Assembly: GCA_964446595.1 (NCBI GenBank)
Contig: CAYUPY010000046.1
Location: 1-10,792, forward strand
Length of the DNA: 10,792 nucleotides
Direction: 5' to 3'
Source: CAYUPY01 sp964446595
Lineage (GTDB): Bacteria > Patescibacteriota > Dojkabacteria > J137 > JAEUSD01
A program made the position numbers and the translations under genes. Shown here in pieces: positions 1 through 5,785 of the stretch. The stretch's first letter is position 1; each line of letters opens with the position of its first letter. The notes below the pieces were generated by a model. It saw only the letters and a list, made by a program, of their open reading frames with translations, was not told the DNA's origin and ran no database searches.

Positions 1-209
1 AGTGCGGTATTAAACATTTCTGCAAAAATAACTAACGTAATCATAATGATTATGATAACCCACTCGGCTGCAGAAATCTTTAAAATGATTCCAATGACTG
101 CCAATGCAGCCATACTAAATAAGTGAACTCGAATATTATTGTCTTTTAGTGACAGTAATAGTCCGTTTACTGCATGTCTTACACTCTTGATTGATTTGAT
201 TATATCCAT
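1..209 (-). CDS. DgkA-family diacylglycerol/undecaprenol kinase, 3'-truncated by window edge
   Basis: The minus strand opens with ATG at 209-207 and reads through to base 1 without a stop, giving about 70 residues. The start (MDIIKSIKSVRHAVNGL), a following SLKDNNIRVHLF stretch, two hydrophobic helices and a closing AEMFNTAL segment match the prokaryotic diacylglycerol kinase family. In that family a Lys/Arg-rich amphipathic N-terminus, an E-x-N-x-R-x-H-type segment and an E-x-x-N-T-A-I-E active-site segment are typical. These small trimeric membrane enzymes phosphorylate diacylglycerol or undecaprenol at the inner leaflet; which substrate applies cannot be read here. An in-frame TAA lies a few codons upstream, so 209 is the start. 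No Shine-Dalgarno sequence precedes it. It is divergent from the YibE/F gene with 67 bp between. The C-terminal part lies outside the window. Confidence 0.82.
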   Translation of the reverse strand, partial: MDIIKSIKSVRHAVNGLLLSLKDNNIRVHLFSMAALAVIGIILKISAAEWVIIIIMITLVIFAEMFNTA

Positions 210-225
210 TAGTGTTATTTAACTA

Positions 226-270
226 TTGAAGATTATCTATTTTTGGTAGAATAAACAGGTTTGGTATCTG
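226..270 (+). promoter_or_regulatory. Candidate promoter(s) for the YibE/F gene
   Basis: Two overlapping possibilities are visible. TTGAAG (226-231) with TAGAAT (247-252) has a short 15-bp spacer and would start transcription about 18 nt before the ATG. TTGGTA (243-248) with TATCTG (265-270) has a 16-bp spacer and ends 6 nt before the ATG, which would give a leaderless mRNA. No Shine-Dalgarno sequence is present with either. The assignment is by eye only. Confidence 0.3.
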
Positions 271-276
271 AATTAT

Positions 277-1455
277 ATGCAAATTATTAAGTCCCCGCCA
301 GTGCTCAGATATTTTCTTGCATCTATACTTTGTTTTGCTGCCGGTCTTGCAGTCCTCCAAACTGCGCCAATTTATGCGCAAGAACAAACAAACGATGCAG
401 TAAATATTTCAACTTATAGAGCTGTTATTTTGAACTTAGAAGTAGTAGAAAGTAACTTTCCAAACGCAGACGAAATAATGGCAAGCAGTAGAATTAGAAG
501 AATTACTGCCGAATTAGAGACTGGAGAAGTTGTGATGTTTGAGCAGGTTTTTTTACCCGAGCTAGAGTCAATCGAGCTTAGTGTCGGAGATCGAGTAATT
601 ATAGACGCTGTTAACTTTGATGGGGAGATTACATATACCGTAACAGACTTTCAACGCACAGAAGTATTGCTGATATTGTGTGGTATTTTTGTAGGTATAG
701 TAGTTTTAGTAGCCAGAAAGAAAGGACTTTACTCATTATTGAGCCTTGGGATTTCATACTTTTTGGTATTTGAATTGTTAATAAGAAGAGTGTTAGAAGG
801 AGCAGATCCGCTAATTTCAGCAATTATCTTATCTGCTATTTTGATCCCCATTAACTACTATTTAGGACATGGATTTAGTCGTAAAACTACCTATGCGGCC
901 TTGAGTACCTTAGTTACGATTGTTGGCATAGGCGTATTTTCGGTTTGGATAGTTGAATTAGCTAAACTGACAGGGATAACTTCCGATGAGGCGAGGTTCC
1001 TACAAGAAATTACTACCGGGATTGTAAATTCACGTGATTTGTTGTTGGCAGCGATAATTGTAGGAACTCTAGGTATACTAGATGATATTACTATTTCCCA
1101 AACGAGTATTGCGAATGAATTAAAGGCAAGTAAAAGCACAATTAAATTCAGAGAACTTTTTACGCGCACCATAAGAATAGGAAGGGATCATATTGCTTCT
1201 TTAGTAAATACACTTATTTTGGTTTATACTAGTGCTTCCCTGCCACTACTTATTCTGCTGCAAAGAAGTAGTGAGTCCTTGATCAACACGATTAACAGGG
1301 AAATCGTGACTGAGGAGATAGTCATAATGCTTTTAACTAGCATCGCCTTAATCGTAGCCGTGCCAATCAGTTCACTTATTTCCTGCTTTTTTGTAGATAA
1401 ATATGGTGCTGAAGAGGGTGATGGTGGGCATGGACATGCCCACCATCACCACTAA
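277..1455 (+). CDS. YibE/F family multi-pass membrane protein with His-rich C-terminal tail
   Basis: The 392-aa protein has an N-terminal signal/anchor helix (about residues 12-34, ending PIYAQE) and then a soluble extracytoplasmic beta-rich segment (about 42-128). Some seven hydrophobic segments follow between about 130 and 372. The core IIVGTLGILDDITISQ (residues 261-275) matches the conserved G-x-L-G-x-x-x-D-x-x-x-S/T motif region of YibE/F proteins. The family's transport function is not established, so no substrate is assigned. The protein ends in GHGHAHHHH, a possible metal-binding tail, encoded inside a perfect inverted repeat (1417-1450). The length and first ATG fit the family. It is divergent from the DgkA-like gene and convergent with the ACT-domain gene. 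There is no Shine-Dalgarno sequence. Confidence 0.85.
   Translation: MQIIKSPPVLRYFLASILCFAAGLAVLQTAPIYAQEQTNDAVNISTYRAVILNLEVVESNFPNADEIMASSRIRRITAELETGEVVMFEQVFLPELESIELSVGDRVIIDAVNFDGEITYTVTDFQRTEVLLILCGIFVGIVVLVARKKGLYSLLSLGISYFLVFELLIRRVLEGADPLISAIILSAILIPINYYLGHGFSRKTTYAALSTLVTIVGIGVFSVWIVELAKLTGITSDEARFLQEITTGIVNSRDLLLAAIIVGTLGILDDITISQTSIANELKASKSTIKFRELFTRTIRIGRDHIASLVNTLILVYTSASLPLLILLQRSSESLINTINREIVTEEIVIMLLTSIALIVAVPISSLISCFFVDKYGAEEGDGGHGHAHHHH
1417..1450. repeat. Perfect 16-bp inverted repeat at the 3' end of the YibE/F gene
   Basis: Arms 1417-1432 (starting GGTGATGGTGGG) and 1435-1450 (ending CCCACCATCACC) are perfectly complementary, with GA in the centre; a real RNA hairpin would have a 4-nt loop and 15 bp. 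It covers the last dozen codons and stops 3 nt short of the TAA. A run of seven T lies about 30 nt downstream (1482-1488), too far for a textbook intrinsic terminator. It sits at a convergent junction, so it may act as a terminator or 3'-end stabiliser for the + transcript and, being symmetric, for the opposite one. Confidence 0.8.
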
Positions 1456-1567
1456 TGCTTGTCGTGTAAAGAGTTCAATTATTTTTTTCTAATTCACCTT
1501 TGCAGATTAAATGAAGTGTCAGAGTTGTTAGATTGGATAGATATATAGGATGAAGATTATTATCCGG

Positions 1568-2227
1568 TTACTGTGTGTCTGTAATTAGGCCATTAAGCAC
1601 GCTGAAAGCAGCACTTGCATCTTTAGACAGTACAACTACAGTTAATTCATCACTGGTTGACAATACTTCAATCAAGTTAATGTTATTCCAGGCTAACAAT
1701 TGCAAAATATGAGCTATGATACCAGGGATTTCTAGGTGATTATTTTTTAATTGGACGGTAATCTTAGCCAAAGATTTATAGGAATATACAATATCTTCTT
1801 CTACAACTGCCTGTTCTACCTTTTGTTGAAGTTCGTGTTCAAATATGAGTGTGGTCTGCCAACTACCTTTAATATAAGTAAAGAATGTATCCCGGTAATT
1901 GGTAACTTCTTCAGTGATCTTCAGCAGGGCTTGATTAAGTGTTCGTGAATTTGAGACGGTGATCTCACAAATGTCTGAATGTACATTAATGCTACCAATA
2001 TGCTTGTTGAAACTAAAGTCTCCACTACTACTTTTCTCTAGGTTATCTGCGTAACGCTGTAGTGCTGAAATGATTGCTGAGTCAGTCAGATCCCTGAAGG
2101 CCATTTCTTCCACATCCTCTTTTATATGTCTTGCTAGAGAGGAAATGTTTACTAATCCCAGGGAAAGAGCGTGGCGAATAAAAGGGGTTCTGGCTAGAAC
2201 TGTATGAAGGGCATCAGTAGTATTCAT
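1568..2227 (-). CDS. ACT-domain protein with probable N-terminal DNA-binding region (amino-acid-responsive regulator candidate)
   Basis: With the ATG at 2227 the product is 219 aa. Residues 152-215 (LAKITVQLKNNHLEIPGI, then a helix-rich NNINLIEVLSTSDELTVVV) match an aspartokinase-type ACT domain, a ligand-binding fold that usually senses amino acids. The N-terminus (about 5-64: ARTPFIRHALSLGLVNISSLARHI, then ALQRYADNL) resembles the helix-turn-helix-like start of small ACT proteins in which a region reading like P-F-x-x-x-A-L-x-x-G-x-V-N precedes the sensor. No kinase domain is present. The open frame extends upstream to ATG 2257 and TTG 2278. I prefer 2227 because the N-terminus then starts just before the conserved region and leaves an inverted repeat (2259-2281) outside the gene. 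It is divergent from the operon carrying dapF, so a role in controlling diaminopimelate/lysine-related genes is plausible but inferred. Confidence 0.6.
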   Translation of the reverse strand: MNTTDALHTVLARTPFIRHALSLGLVNISSLARHIKEDVEEMAFRDLTDSAIISALQRYADNLEKSSSGDFSFNKHIGSINVHSDICEITVSNSRTLNQALLKITEEVTNYRDTFFTYIKGSWQTTLIFEHELQQKVEQAVVEEDIVYSYKSLAKITVQLKNNHLEIPGIIAHILQLLAWNNINLIEVLSTSDELTVVVLSKDASAAFSVLNGLITDTQ

Positions 2228-2238
2228 TGTCTTGAGTA

Positions 2239-2281
2239 ATTTTATGCATTTTAACATAAATTTGACCAAATTGCTCAAATT
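2239..2281 (-). promoter_or_regulatory. Candidate promoter and operator of the ACT-domain gene
   Basis: A 23-bp inverted repeat, AATTTGA-N9-TCAAATT, spans 2259-2281. On the minus strand TTGGTC (2269-2264) and TAAAAT (2244-2239), separated by 19 bp, form a weak promoter ending 11 nt before the ATG at 2227. The repeat overlaps the -35 region, a normal place for a dimeric repressor to bind. Autoregulation by the ACT protein is inference. Confidence 0.35.
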
Positions 2282-2301
2282 CGAGTCTTAGCTAAAGTGT
2301 T

Positions 2302-2320
2302 TTTGATATTATCCTGGGGA
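2302..2320 (+). promoter_or_regulatory. Extended -10 promoter for a leaderless leader ORF
   Basis: TGA followed by TATTAT (2304-2312) is an extended -10 element (TGnTATnAT). It ends 7 nt before an ATG at 2320, so the predicted transcription start falls on or within a base of that ATG. No good -35 box is seen 16-18 bp upstream, which extended -10 promoters can tolerate. Confidence 0.5.
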
Positions 2321-2385
2321 TGCAAAAACTGCAGTCTCCAGACGGGAGGCTTTTTATTTGTTTTAGAGTTAACTTAGTAAAATGA
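2320..2385 (+). CDS. Candidate 21-aa leader peptide overlapping the next start codon
   Basis: ATG at 2320 opens a 21-codon frame (starting MQKLQSPDGRLF) that ends in TGA at 2383-2385, overlapping the ATG of the next gene (2382) in ATGA, the classic translational-coupling arrangement. The ATG sits 7 nt after an extended -10 box. Its codons 5-11 coincide with a hairpin followed by a T-rich tract (2333-2364), as in attenuator leaders. The peptide has no obvious run of a single amino acid, so which amino acid or signal it would sense is unclear. It may alternatively be an untranslated leader; the peptide is only a candidate. Confidence 0.35.
   Translation: MQKLQSPDGRLFICFRVNLVK
2333..2364 (+). 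terminator. Terminator-like hairpin in the leader of the unknown-dapF operon
   Basis: AGTCTCC (2333-2339) pairs with GGAGGCT (2345-2351), allowing one G-T pair, around a 5-nt loop. TTTTTATTTGTTTT follows directly. There is no + strand gene upstream for it to terminate, so it looks like an attenuator. A competing pairing exists: CTGGGGA (2314-2320) can pair with TCTCCAG (2335-2341) over 7 bp and would exclude the terminator. That alternative needs a transcript starting before 2314, upstream of the start predicted from the -10 box. Confidence 0.5.
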
Positions 2386-3158
2386 TTAAAGAATTAGTAG
2401 CAAAAGGAACTTCCCTAGAATCAATGCATGGCTTTGAGAGTGCTGTGTTAGAGCGACTTTCTCAACAATCCCGAACAAGTGGCGTGGTGTTGGAAGGTAT
2501 GCCTTGGTATATAACACCATCCAGTCAATTTCCGGCTCAAGACTACACTTCACAGCGTTTTTTAGCCGGAGGTATTATTCAGCAAAGGCTAGCGGTTTTA
2601 CTGGACCAGTATGGCATACCCGTTTGTCAGTCGCATATGATTGATGATGTTCACCAGTATAGACCAAGTTCTTTTGCGGAAGGACACCTAGATTCGAATC
2701 CGTTAACAGCTTTAGGTTGTCTAAGCGACTTACCGGTAATGAATGTGGGAGAGAATGATTTTGTCGCGCTGGAGTCTGATTTTGCCGCGTTGGACGGTAA
2801 TTTATGTTCCCAGTTAGATGGTAATTTTCAGCTGCATAAACTTAGGCACATTTTAATGTTGTTAGGGCGTAATGGTGAAAAAGCTTTGTCGGAAATTAGT
2901 TTAATTTTGGTTCATCCGGCTGAGTTTCAAAGTCAGCAAAATATGATGCTTCAAGACCTTTCCAAAGCGATAAGAGACCCAAGATCAGGACTAGGTTTGA
3001 CTGCTAGTAAAAATCAGTCACGTGAATTACTCTGTGAAATCTATACCCATGTATGGATCACTCCTGACGGGCAAATAATTGTAACTAGCCCTAGATTTGT
3101 GGATGGTCATTTTGTATTTGAACCAATTCAAGTAAAACAAGAGTATGCGAGTGTATAG
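2382..3158 (+). CDS. Hypothetical protein, first full gene of the operon with dapF
   Basis: I do not recognise this 258-aa family. It is soluble-looking, with no signal peptide or membrane segment. Visible features are a helical N-terminus (MIKELVAKGTSLESMHGFESAVLERL by composition, residues 1-26), a GMPWYITPSSQF segment (about 39-50) and an SHMIDDVHQYRP stretch (about 84-95). Two acidic repeats of the form D-x-x-L-D-G-N (about 133-147) and a C-terminal strand-rich part (IYTHVWITPDGQIIVTSPRF, about 220-239) follow. TAACTT (2371?-2376 region) lies a short way upstream and could serve as a second -10 box, and the ATG overlaps the stop of the leader ORF. It overlaps the DapF gene by 14 bp, so the two are very probably co-transcribed and coupled, and a function linked to that epimerase or its product is a reasonable guess. 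No catalytic motif is assigned. Confidence 0.75.
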   Translation: MIKELVAKGTSLESMHGFESAVLERLSQQSRTSGVVLEGMPWYITPSSQFPAQDYTSQRFLAGGIIQQRLAVLLDQYGIPVCQSHMIDDVHQYRPSSFAEGHLDSNPLTALGCLSDLPVMNVGENDFVALESDFAALDGNLCSQLDGNFQLHKLRHILMLLGRNGEKALSEISLILVHPAEFQSQQNMMLQDLSKAIRDPRSGLGLTASKNQSRELLCEIYTHVWITPDGQIIVTSPRFVDGHFVFEPIQVKQEYASV

Positions 3159-4023
3159 TGCCAATGGCAATATTATCGGTATAAAACAGGTTAGTAATGC
3201 AGGGACAAGCCTAAGAGGTGACAAACTGCGAGAAATAATTGTGGAGGCTAAAGGTTTGAGTATAGACACGGTTATGTTTGTAGATCAACCTGCAGGGGAT
3301 GAGTTATTTGATATTAGCACTAATATATTTGAGCCAAATGCCGGATTAGAAGGTAGTTGGTCTACTATGTGCGGTAATGGTGTTCGCGCAGTTGCTGATT
3401 ATTTTCAAAACTATGTGAGTCAGACGGCTGAGATTAGGATGAAAACGCCTGCGGGTATATTAGTGATTCAAGCCAAGGAGCACGGTTACCGCGTGTGTAT
3501 GGGGAAGCTTTATACGTGGGAAGCAGCGTCTGTGCAGAAATATGTGAGTAACTTTGTGGCACGGGATTGGGCATTTATACATAAATTATTTGGGATAAAT
3601 GCCCAACAAGCAGCAAAAATAGACTTAGGGTTTACCAGTTCTGATGCCCAAAATCCAGATGGTGAGCCTCACTTGTGTATTCGTCTACAGGATGGTTTAG
3701 AGCTTGAAAAGATTAGAACTTATGCCCGTAATTATGGCCAAGCAATCACAAATAATTTTTTGGCTTTTCCTGAAGGTATGAATGCTAATTTTTACTCTAT
3801 CTCAGGTGAGCAGATAAATTTGGTTACTCACGAACGTAACCTTGGTACGAACCCTGACAAATGCATTACCCAATCCTGCGGGACTGGGTCAAGTGTAGTT
3901 GGATCTATAAACCTAAATGGAAGAGAGTGTGTGGAAGTTGTGTCTTTAGGAGGTAGTTTGTTAATCGAGAATCAGGAGGGCCAGGTATACATGACAGGAG
4001 GGGCAGAAGAGCTATCACCCTAG
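3145..4023 (+). CDS. dapF: Diaminopimelate epimerase (DapF) family protein
   Basis: The 292-aa product carries both hallmark active-site cysteines of the DapF fold. C76 is in MCGNGVRA (75-82) and C245 is in SCGTGSS (244-250). Substrate-binding stretches GEPHLCI (173-179) and FPEGMNANFY (208-217), an HERN segment (229-232) and a closing MTGGAEE (283-289) also match. DapF interconverts LL- and meso-diaminopimelate in the cytoplasm, a step toward lysine and peptidoglycan cross-links. The N-terminus lacks the usual G-x-G-N-D-F sequence; it reads SANGNIIGIKQVSNAG instead. There are extra residues between HERN and the second cysteine (LGTNPDKCITQ). It overlaps the preceding gene by 14 bp with no convincing Shine-Dalgarno sequence, so translation is probably coupled. 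It overlaps the convergent hydrolase by 9 bp. Another substrate within the DapF/PhzF-like superfamily cannot be excluded. Confidence 0.85.
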   Translation: MRVYSANGNIIGIKQVSNAGTSLRGDKLREIIVEAKGLSIDTVMFVDQPAGDELFDISTNIFEPNAGLEGSWSTMCGNGVRAVADYFQNYVSQTAEIRMKTPAGILVIQAKEHGYRVCMGKLYTWEAASVQKYVSNFVARDWAFIHKLFGINAQQAAKIDLGFTSSDAQNPDGEPHLCIRLQDGLELEKIRTYARNYGQAITNNFLAFPEGMNANFYSISGEQINLVTHERNLGTNPDKCITQSCGTGSSVVGSINLNGRECVEVVSLGGSLLIENQEGQVYMTGGAEELSP

Positions 4024-4034
4024 TGAGCTATTCT
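4005..4034. repeat. Imperfect hairpin over the dapF/hydrolase convergent stop codons
   Basis: AGAA (4005-4008), AGCT (4010-4013) and CAC (4016-4018) pair in order with TTCT (4031-4034), AGCT (4026-4029) and GTG (4023-4025). A G-A mismatch and an AT bulge interrupt the stem, and the loop is CCTA. It covers the stop codons of both convergent genes and has no T-run after it. It is a weak candidate for a bidirectional terminator or 3'-end structure. Confidence 0.3.
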
Positions 4035-4791
4035 CAGCAAGTATTGCAGAAATTATCTCTCCTAAACGAACGATTCCTTTGTTGTCAGGTACATGTCTTT
4101 GTTGGTCTATTTGATAGTAGTCAGCTTGAGGGAAAAGTTTTAAGAGCGACTTGTTCTCAACCTCTGTAGTTATATCGTCATCTGCAAACCTAACTATAGA
4201 GTGTTTGTAGTCGCCAGGAGTAAGGTCTGCAAGAACATTTAAGTTATTAATCTCATAGAAATACTGCGGAGAGAATATTAATTCTTTACCGAAAGATTGG
4301 GCGAGGCTAATTGGGTTGCCTTTGGCCCAATCAGCAAGTTGATGGGTGCTAAATCGGGCTAAAAAGCTTTTAAGATTTACCCTTGGCGCTATGTAAATCA
4401 TATTGCTAATAACCTCTGTACTTATGATTCCTTTAAAGTTGGTTCTCTGGGCGTTTAGCAGAACTGTTGCTCCTTGAGAGTAACCTATAAAATTAATTTT
4501 TTCCAATTCTGGGAATCTTCGATTTAACTCCAGCAGAAAGTATTCTAGCTCTAGTGTCCGCTCTTCTATGGTTGGATAAAAAAAGTTATCCCCCCTAATG
4601 GGATTGTGTCCAGAAAATATAGGAAAGACAAATACGCAGTTCCTGACACCTGTTGTAAACGCATCAATACCATTTGTGTAAAGTGAATCTCGATAACCGT
4701 GCAACACCACCGTAACAACTTTACTGTTTTTATGCCCACGTATATAATAATTGCCTAATCGATCTTTAGTTGGATACTGTAAAAAGTTCAT
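4015..4791 (-). CDS. Alpha/beta hydrolase fold protein (esterase/lipase-like)
   Basis: The 258-aa product shows the alpha/beta hydrolase order. An HG oxyanion-loop motif is at residues 31-32 (VVLHGYRDS), and the nucleophile elbow GYSQG places the catalytic serine at 105. The acid is probably one of the aspartates in FADDD (202-206), and the histidine is at 233 in QQRHVPD. There is no signal peptide, so it is likely cytoplasmic. The substrate cannot be told from sequence; esterase, lipase or acyl-transfer activity are all possible. The ATG at 4791 is the first start in the frame and follows TATAAT by 10 nt. The gene is divergent from a PlsC-like acyltransferase, the two start codons overlapping in CATG. 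That pairing hints at a shared role in acyl or lipid metabolism, which is inference. It converges with dapF. Confidence 0.8.
   Translation of the reverse strand: MNFLQYPTKDRLGNYYIRGHKNSKVVTVVLHGYRDSLYTNGIDAFTTGVRNCVFVFPIFSGHNPIRGDNFFYPTIEERTLELEYFLLELNRRFPELEKINFIGYSQGATVLLNAQRTNFKGIISTEVISNMIYIAPRVNLKSFLARFSTHQLADWAKGNPISLAQSFGKELIFSPQYFYEINNLNVLADLTPGDYKHSIVRFADDDITTEVENKSLLKLFPQADYYQIDQQRHVPDNKGIVRLGEIISAILAENSSLG
4751..4780 (+). promoter_or_regulatory. Candidate promoter of the acyltransferase-like gene, inside the hydrolase gene
   Basis: TTGCCT (4751-4756), an 18-bp spacer and TACTGT (4775-4780) lie 9 nt before the ATG at 4790. This again predicts a leader of a few nucleotides. The elements lie within the coding start of the opposing hydrolase gene. 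Confidence 0.35.
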
Positions 4792-5716
4792 GGGTGAAGG
4801 AATTATAGATGTAAAAAGTATGTTTGAAAACCACTCAAGTTTAAGCCTTCTTTCAACCGAGTTGGAGGTTGCCGACCAGACTCCAAAAAATCCAGAAATT
4901 ATTGCTGCGGTAAAGAATTTACTGAGTAACCCTAGTCCTGCTTTCTACAAGACTGTAGCACTTTACCTACTAGAAAATGGTTTGGTAAGAGTAACAGGTA
5001 TTCAAAAACTGCAAGAGATAGCATTAAATCAAATATCTCAAGGTTATCTACCAATGTTTTTCCCAACTCATCCACTTACTATTCCAACACTGAGATTTAG
5101 TCAATCTGAATTAGGGCTTGAACCCAGTAGGCAATATCCCTTTACCTTACCAATTTATGGGCATCTACCATTTTTAGCCTTAGTAGATCAAATAGATGGC
5201 GCTAAATTACATAACCTAGCAGACCCTATTAGTACTTGGGAAGATATACAAACTTCGCTTGGTTATTACCTTAGTGACAAAGGAAATGGTACATTTCGTA
5301 AATTTACTGAATCCATTGAGAATTCAAGAAAAATACCTATAGTTTTACTTTATCCCGAAGGATGTTCACGCGGTATAGAAAGAACTTATATTATGAAGTC
5401 ACTTCCTGCTAAAGGAAACGGTACGCCTTTTAGTACTTCTCCATTCTCACTTATTTATAGTTTAGGCCACAGTAAATTCTTCTTAGAAAGATGGGGCCTA
5501 AAGGGAGTAGTGGGTATTTTTTGTGATCAGTATAACCATAGAATTAATTCGGAAGGTCTAGTTGAGGGCAGAATAGAAGTCGTAGATGTAGTTAAGTCCG
5601 GAAACTTGCCCAGTAATATCGCCCCTTTAGGGTTGGGGACGATGATTGAAGACCGTACTCAGTTAGCTTCTAATTTGCTGCAAGCCATACTGCAAGACAG
5701 AAAAAATAGGCAGTAG
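4790..5716 (+). CDS. PlsC-like lysophospholipid acyltransferase-related protein (divergent)
   Basis: From the ATG at 4790 the product is 308 aa; starts at TTG 4751 and ATG 4820 are also in frame. The clearest signature is IPIVLLYPEGCSRG in the middle of the protein, which resembles the F-P-E-G-T-R-S block of 1-acylglycerol-3-phosphate acyltransferases. A later GVVGIFCDQYNHR segment resembles the strand after it. An earlier MFFPTHPLTIP segment is where the H-x4-D catalytic motif would be expected, but the aspartate is missing: H is followed five residues on by P. The protein may therefore be a very divergent or inactive acyltransferase, or only distantly related. No strong membrane segment is seen. 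I prefer 4790 because it places promoter-like elements just upstream. The divergent neighbour is an alpha/beta hydrolase, and downstream a hairpin separates it from a convergent channel gene. Confidence 0.5.
   Translation: MGEGIIDVKSMFENHSSLSLLSTELEVADQTPKNPEIIAAVKNLLSNPSPAFYKTVALYLLENGLVRVTGIQKLQEIALNQISQGYLPMFFPTHPLTIPTLRFSQSELGLEPSRQYPFTLPIYGHLPFLALVDQIDGAKLHNLADPISTWEDIQTSLGYYLSDKGNGTFRKFTESIENSRKIPIVLLYPEGCSRGIERTYIMKSLPAKGNGTPFSTSPFSLIYSLGHSKFFLERWGLKGVVGIFCDQYNHRINSEGLVEGRIEVVDVVKSGNLPSNIAPLGLGTMIEDRTQLASNLLQAILQDRKNRQ
4802..4830 (-). promoter_or_regulatory. Promoter of the alpha/beta hydrolase gene, inside the opposing gene
   Basis: On the minus strand TTTTCA (4830-4825), a 17-bp spacer and a consensus TATAAT (4807-4802) precede the hydrolase ATG by 10 nt, predicting a leader of only 3-4 nt. 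The whole promoter lies within the first codons of the divergent acyltransferase gene if that starts at 4790. Confidence 0.55.
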
Positions 5717-5730
5717 TAAGCACCATTTAA

Positions 5731-5759
5731 CGCCGAAGCGGCCTTCGGCCGCTTCGGCG
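5731..5759. terminator. GC-rich perfect hairpin between convergent genes
   Basis: A perfect 13-bp stem, CGCCGAAGCGGCC (5731-5743) with its complement at 5747-5759 and a TTC centre, sits 14 nt after the acyltransferase stop and 27 nt from the channel gene's stop. It is strikingly GC-rich against an AT-rich background. No run of T follows on either strand, so it is an unconventional but plausible bidirectional terminator. It could also be a copy of a dispersed REP-like palindrome. Confidence 0.6.
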
Positions 5760-5785
5760 CGTGTTTCTCACCTAAAAGTGTCCCT

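Noticed and set aside
629..1172. Minus-strand open frames inside the YibE/F gene and similar antisense frames elsewhere
   Set aside because: They are shadows of well-supported genes, with no family resemblance and no promoter or start signal.
1429..1455. His-rich C-terminus as an artificial purification tag or vector contamination
   Set aside because: The run is interrupted (HGHAHHHH), is encoded in a perfect hairpin, and natural sequence continues on both sides.
1540..1567. Small GGAT...ATCC repeat near 1550-1565 as a terminator for the ACT-domain gene
   Set aside because: The stem is only about 4 bp with no T-run, so it is not distinguishable from chance.
2228..2278. TTG 2278 or ATG 2257 as start of the ACT-domain gene
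   Set aside because: They add 10-17 residues before the conserved region and place an inverted repeat inside the gene; not fully excluded.
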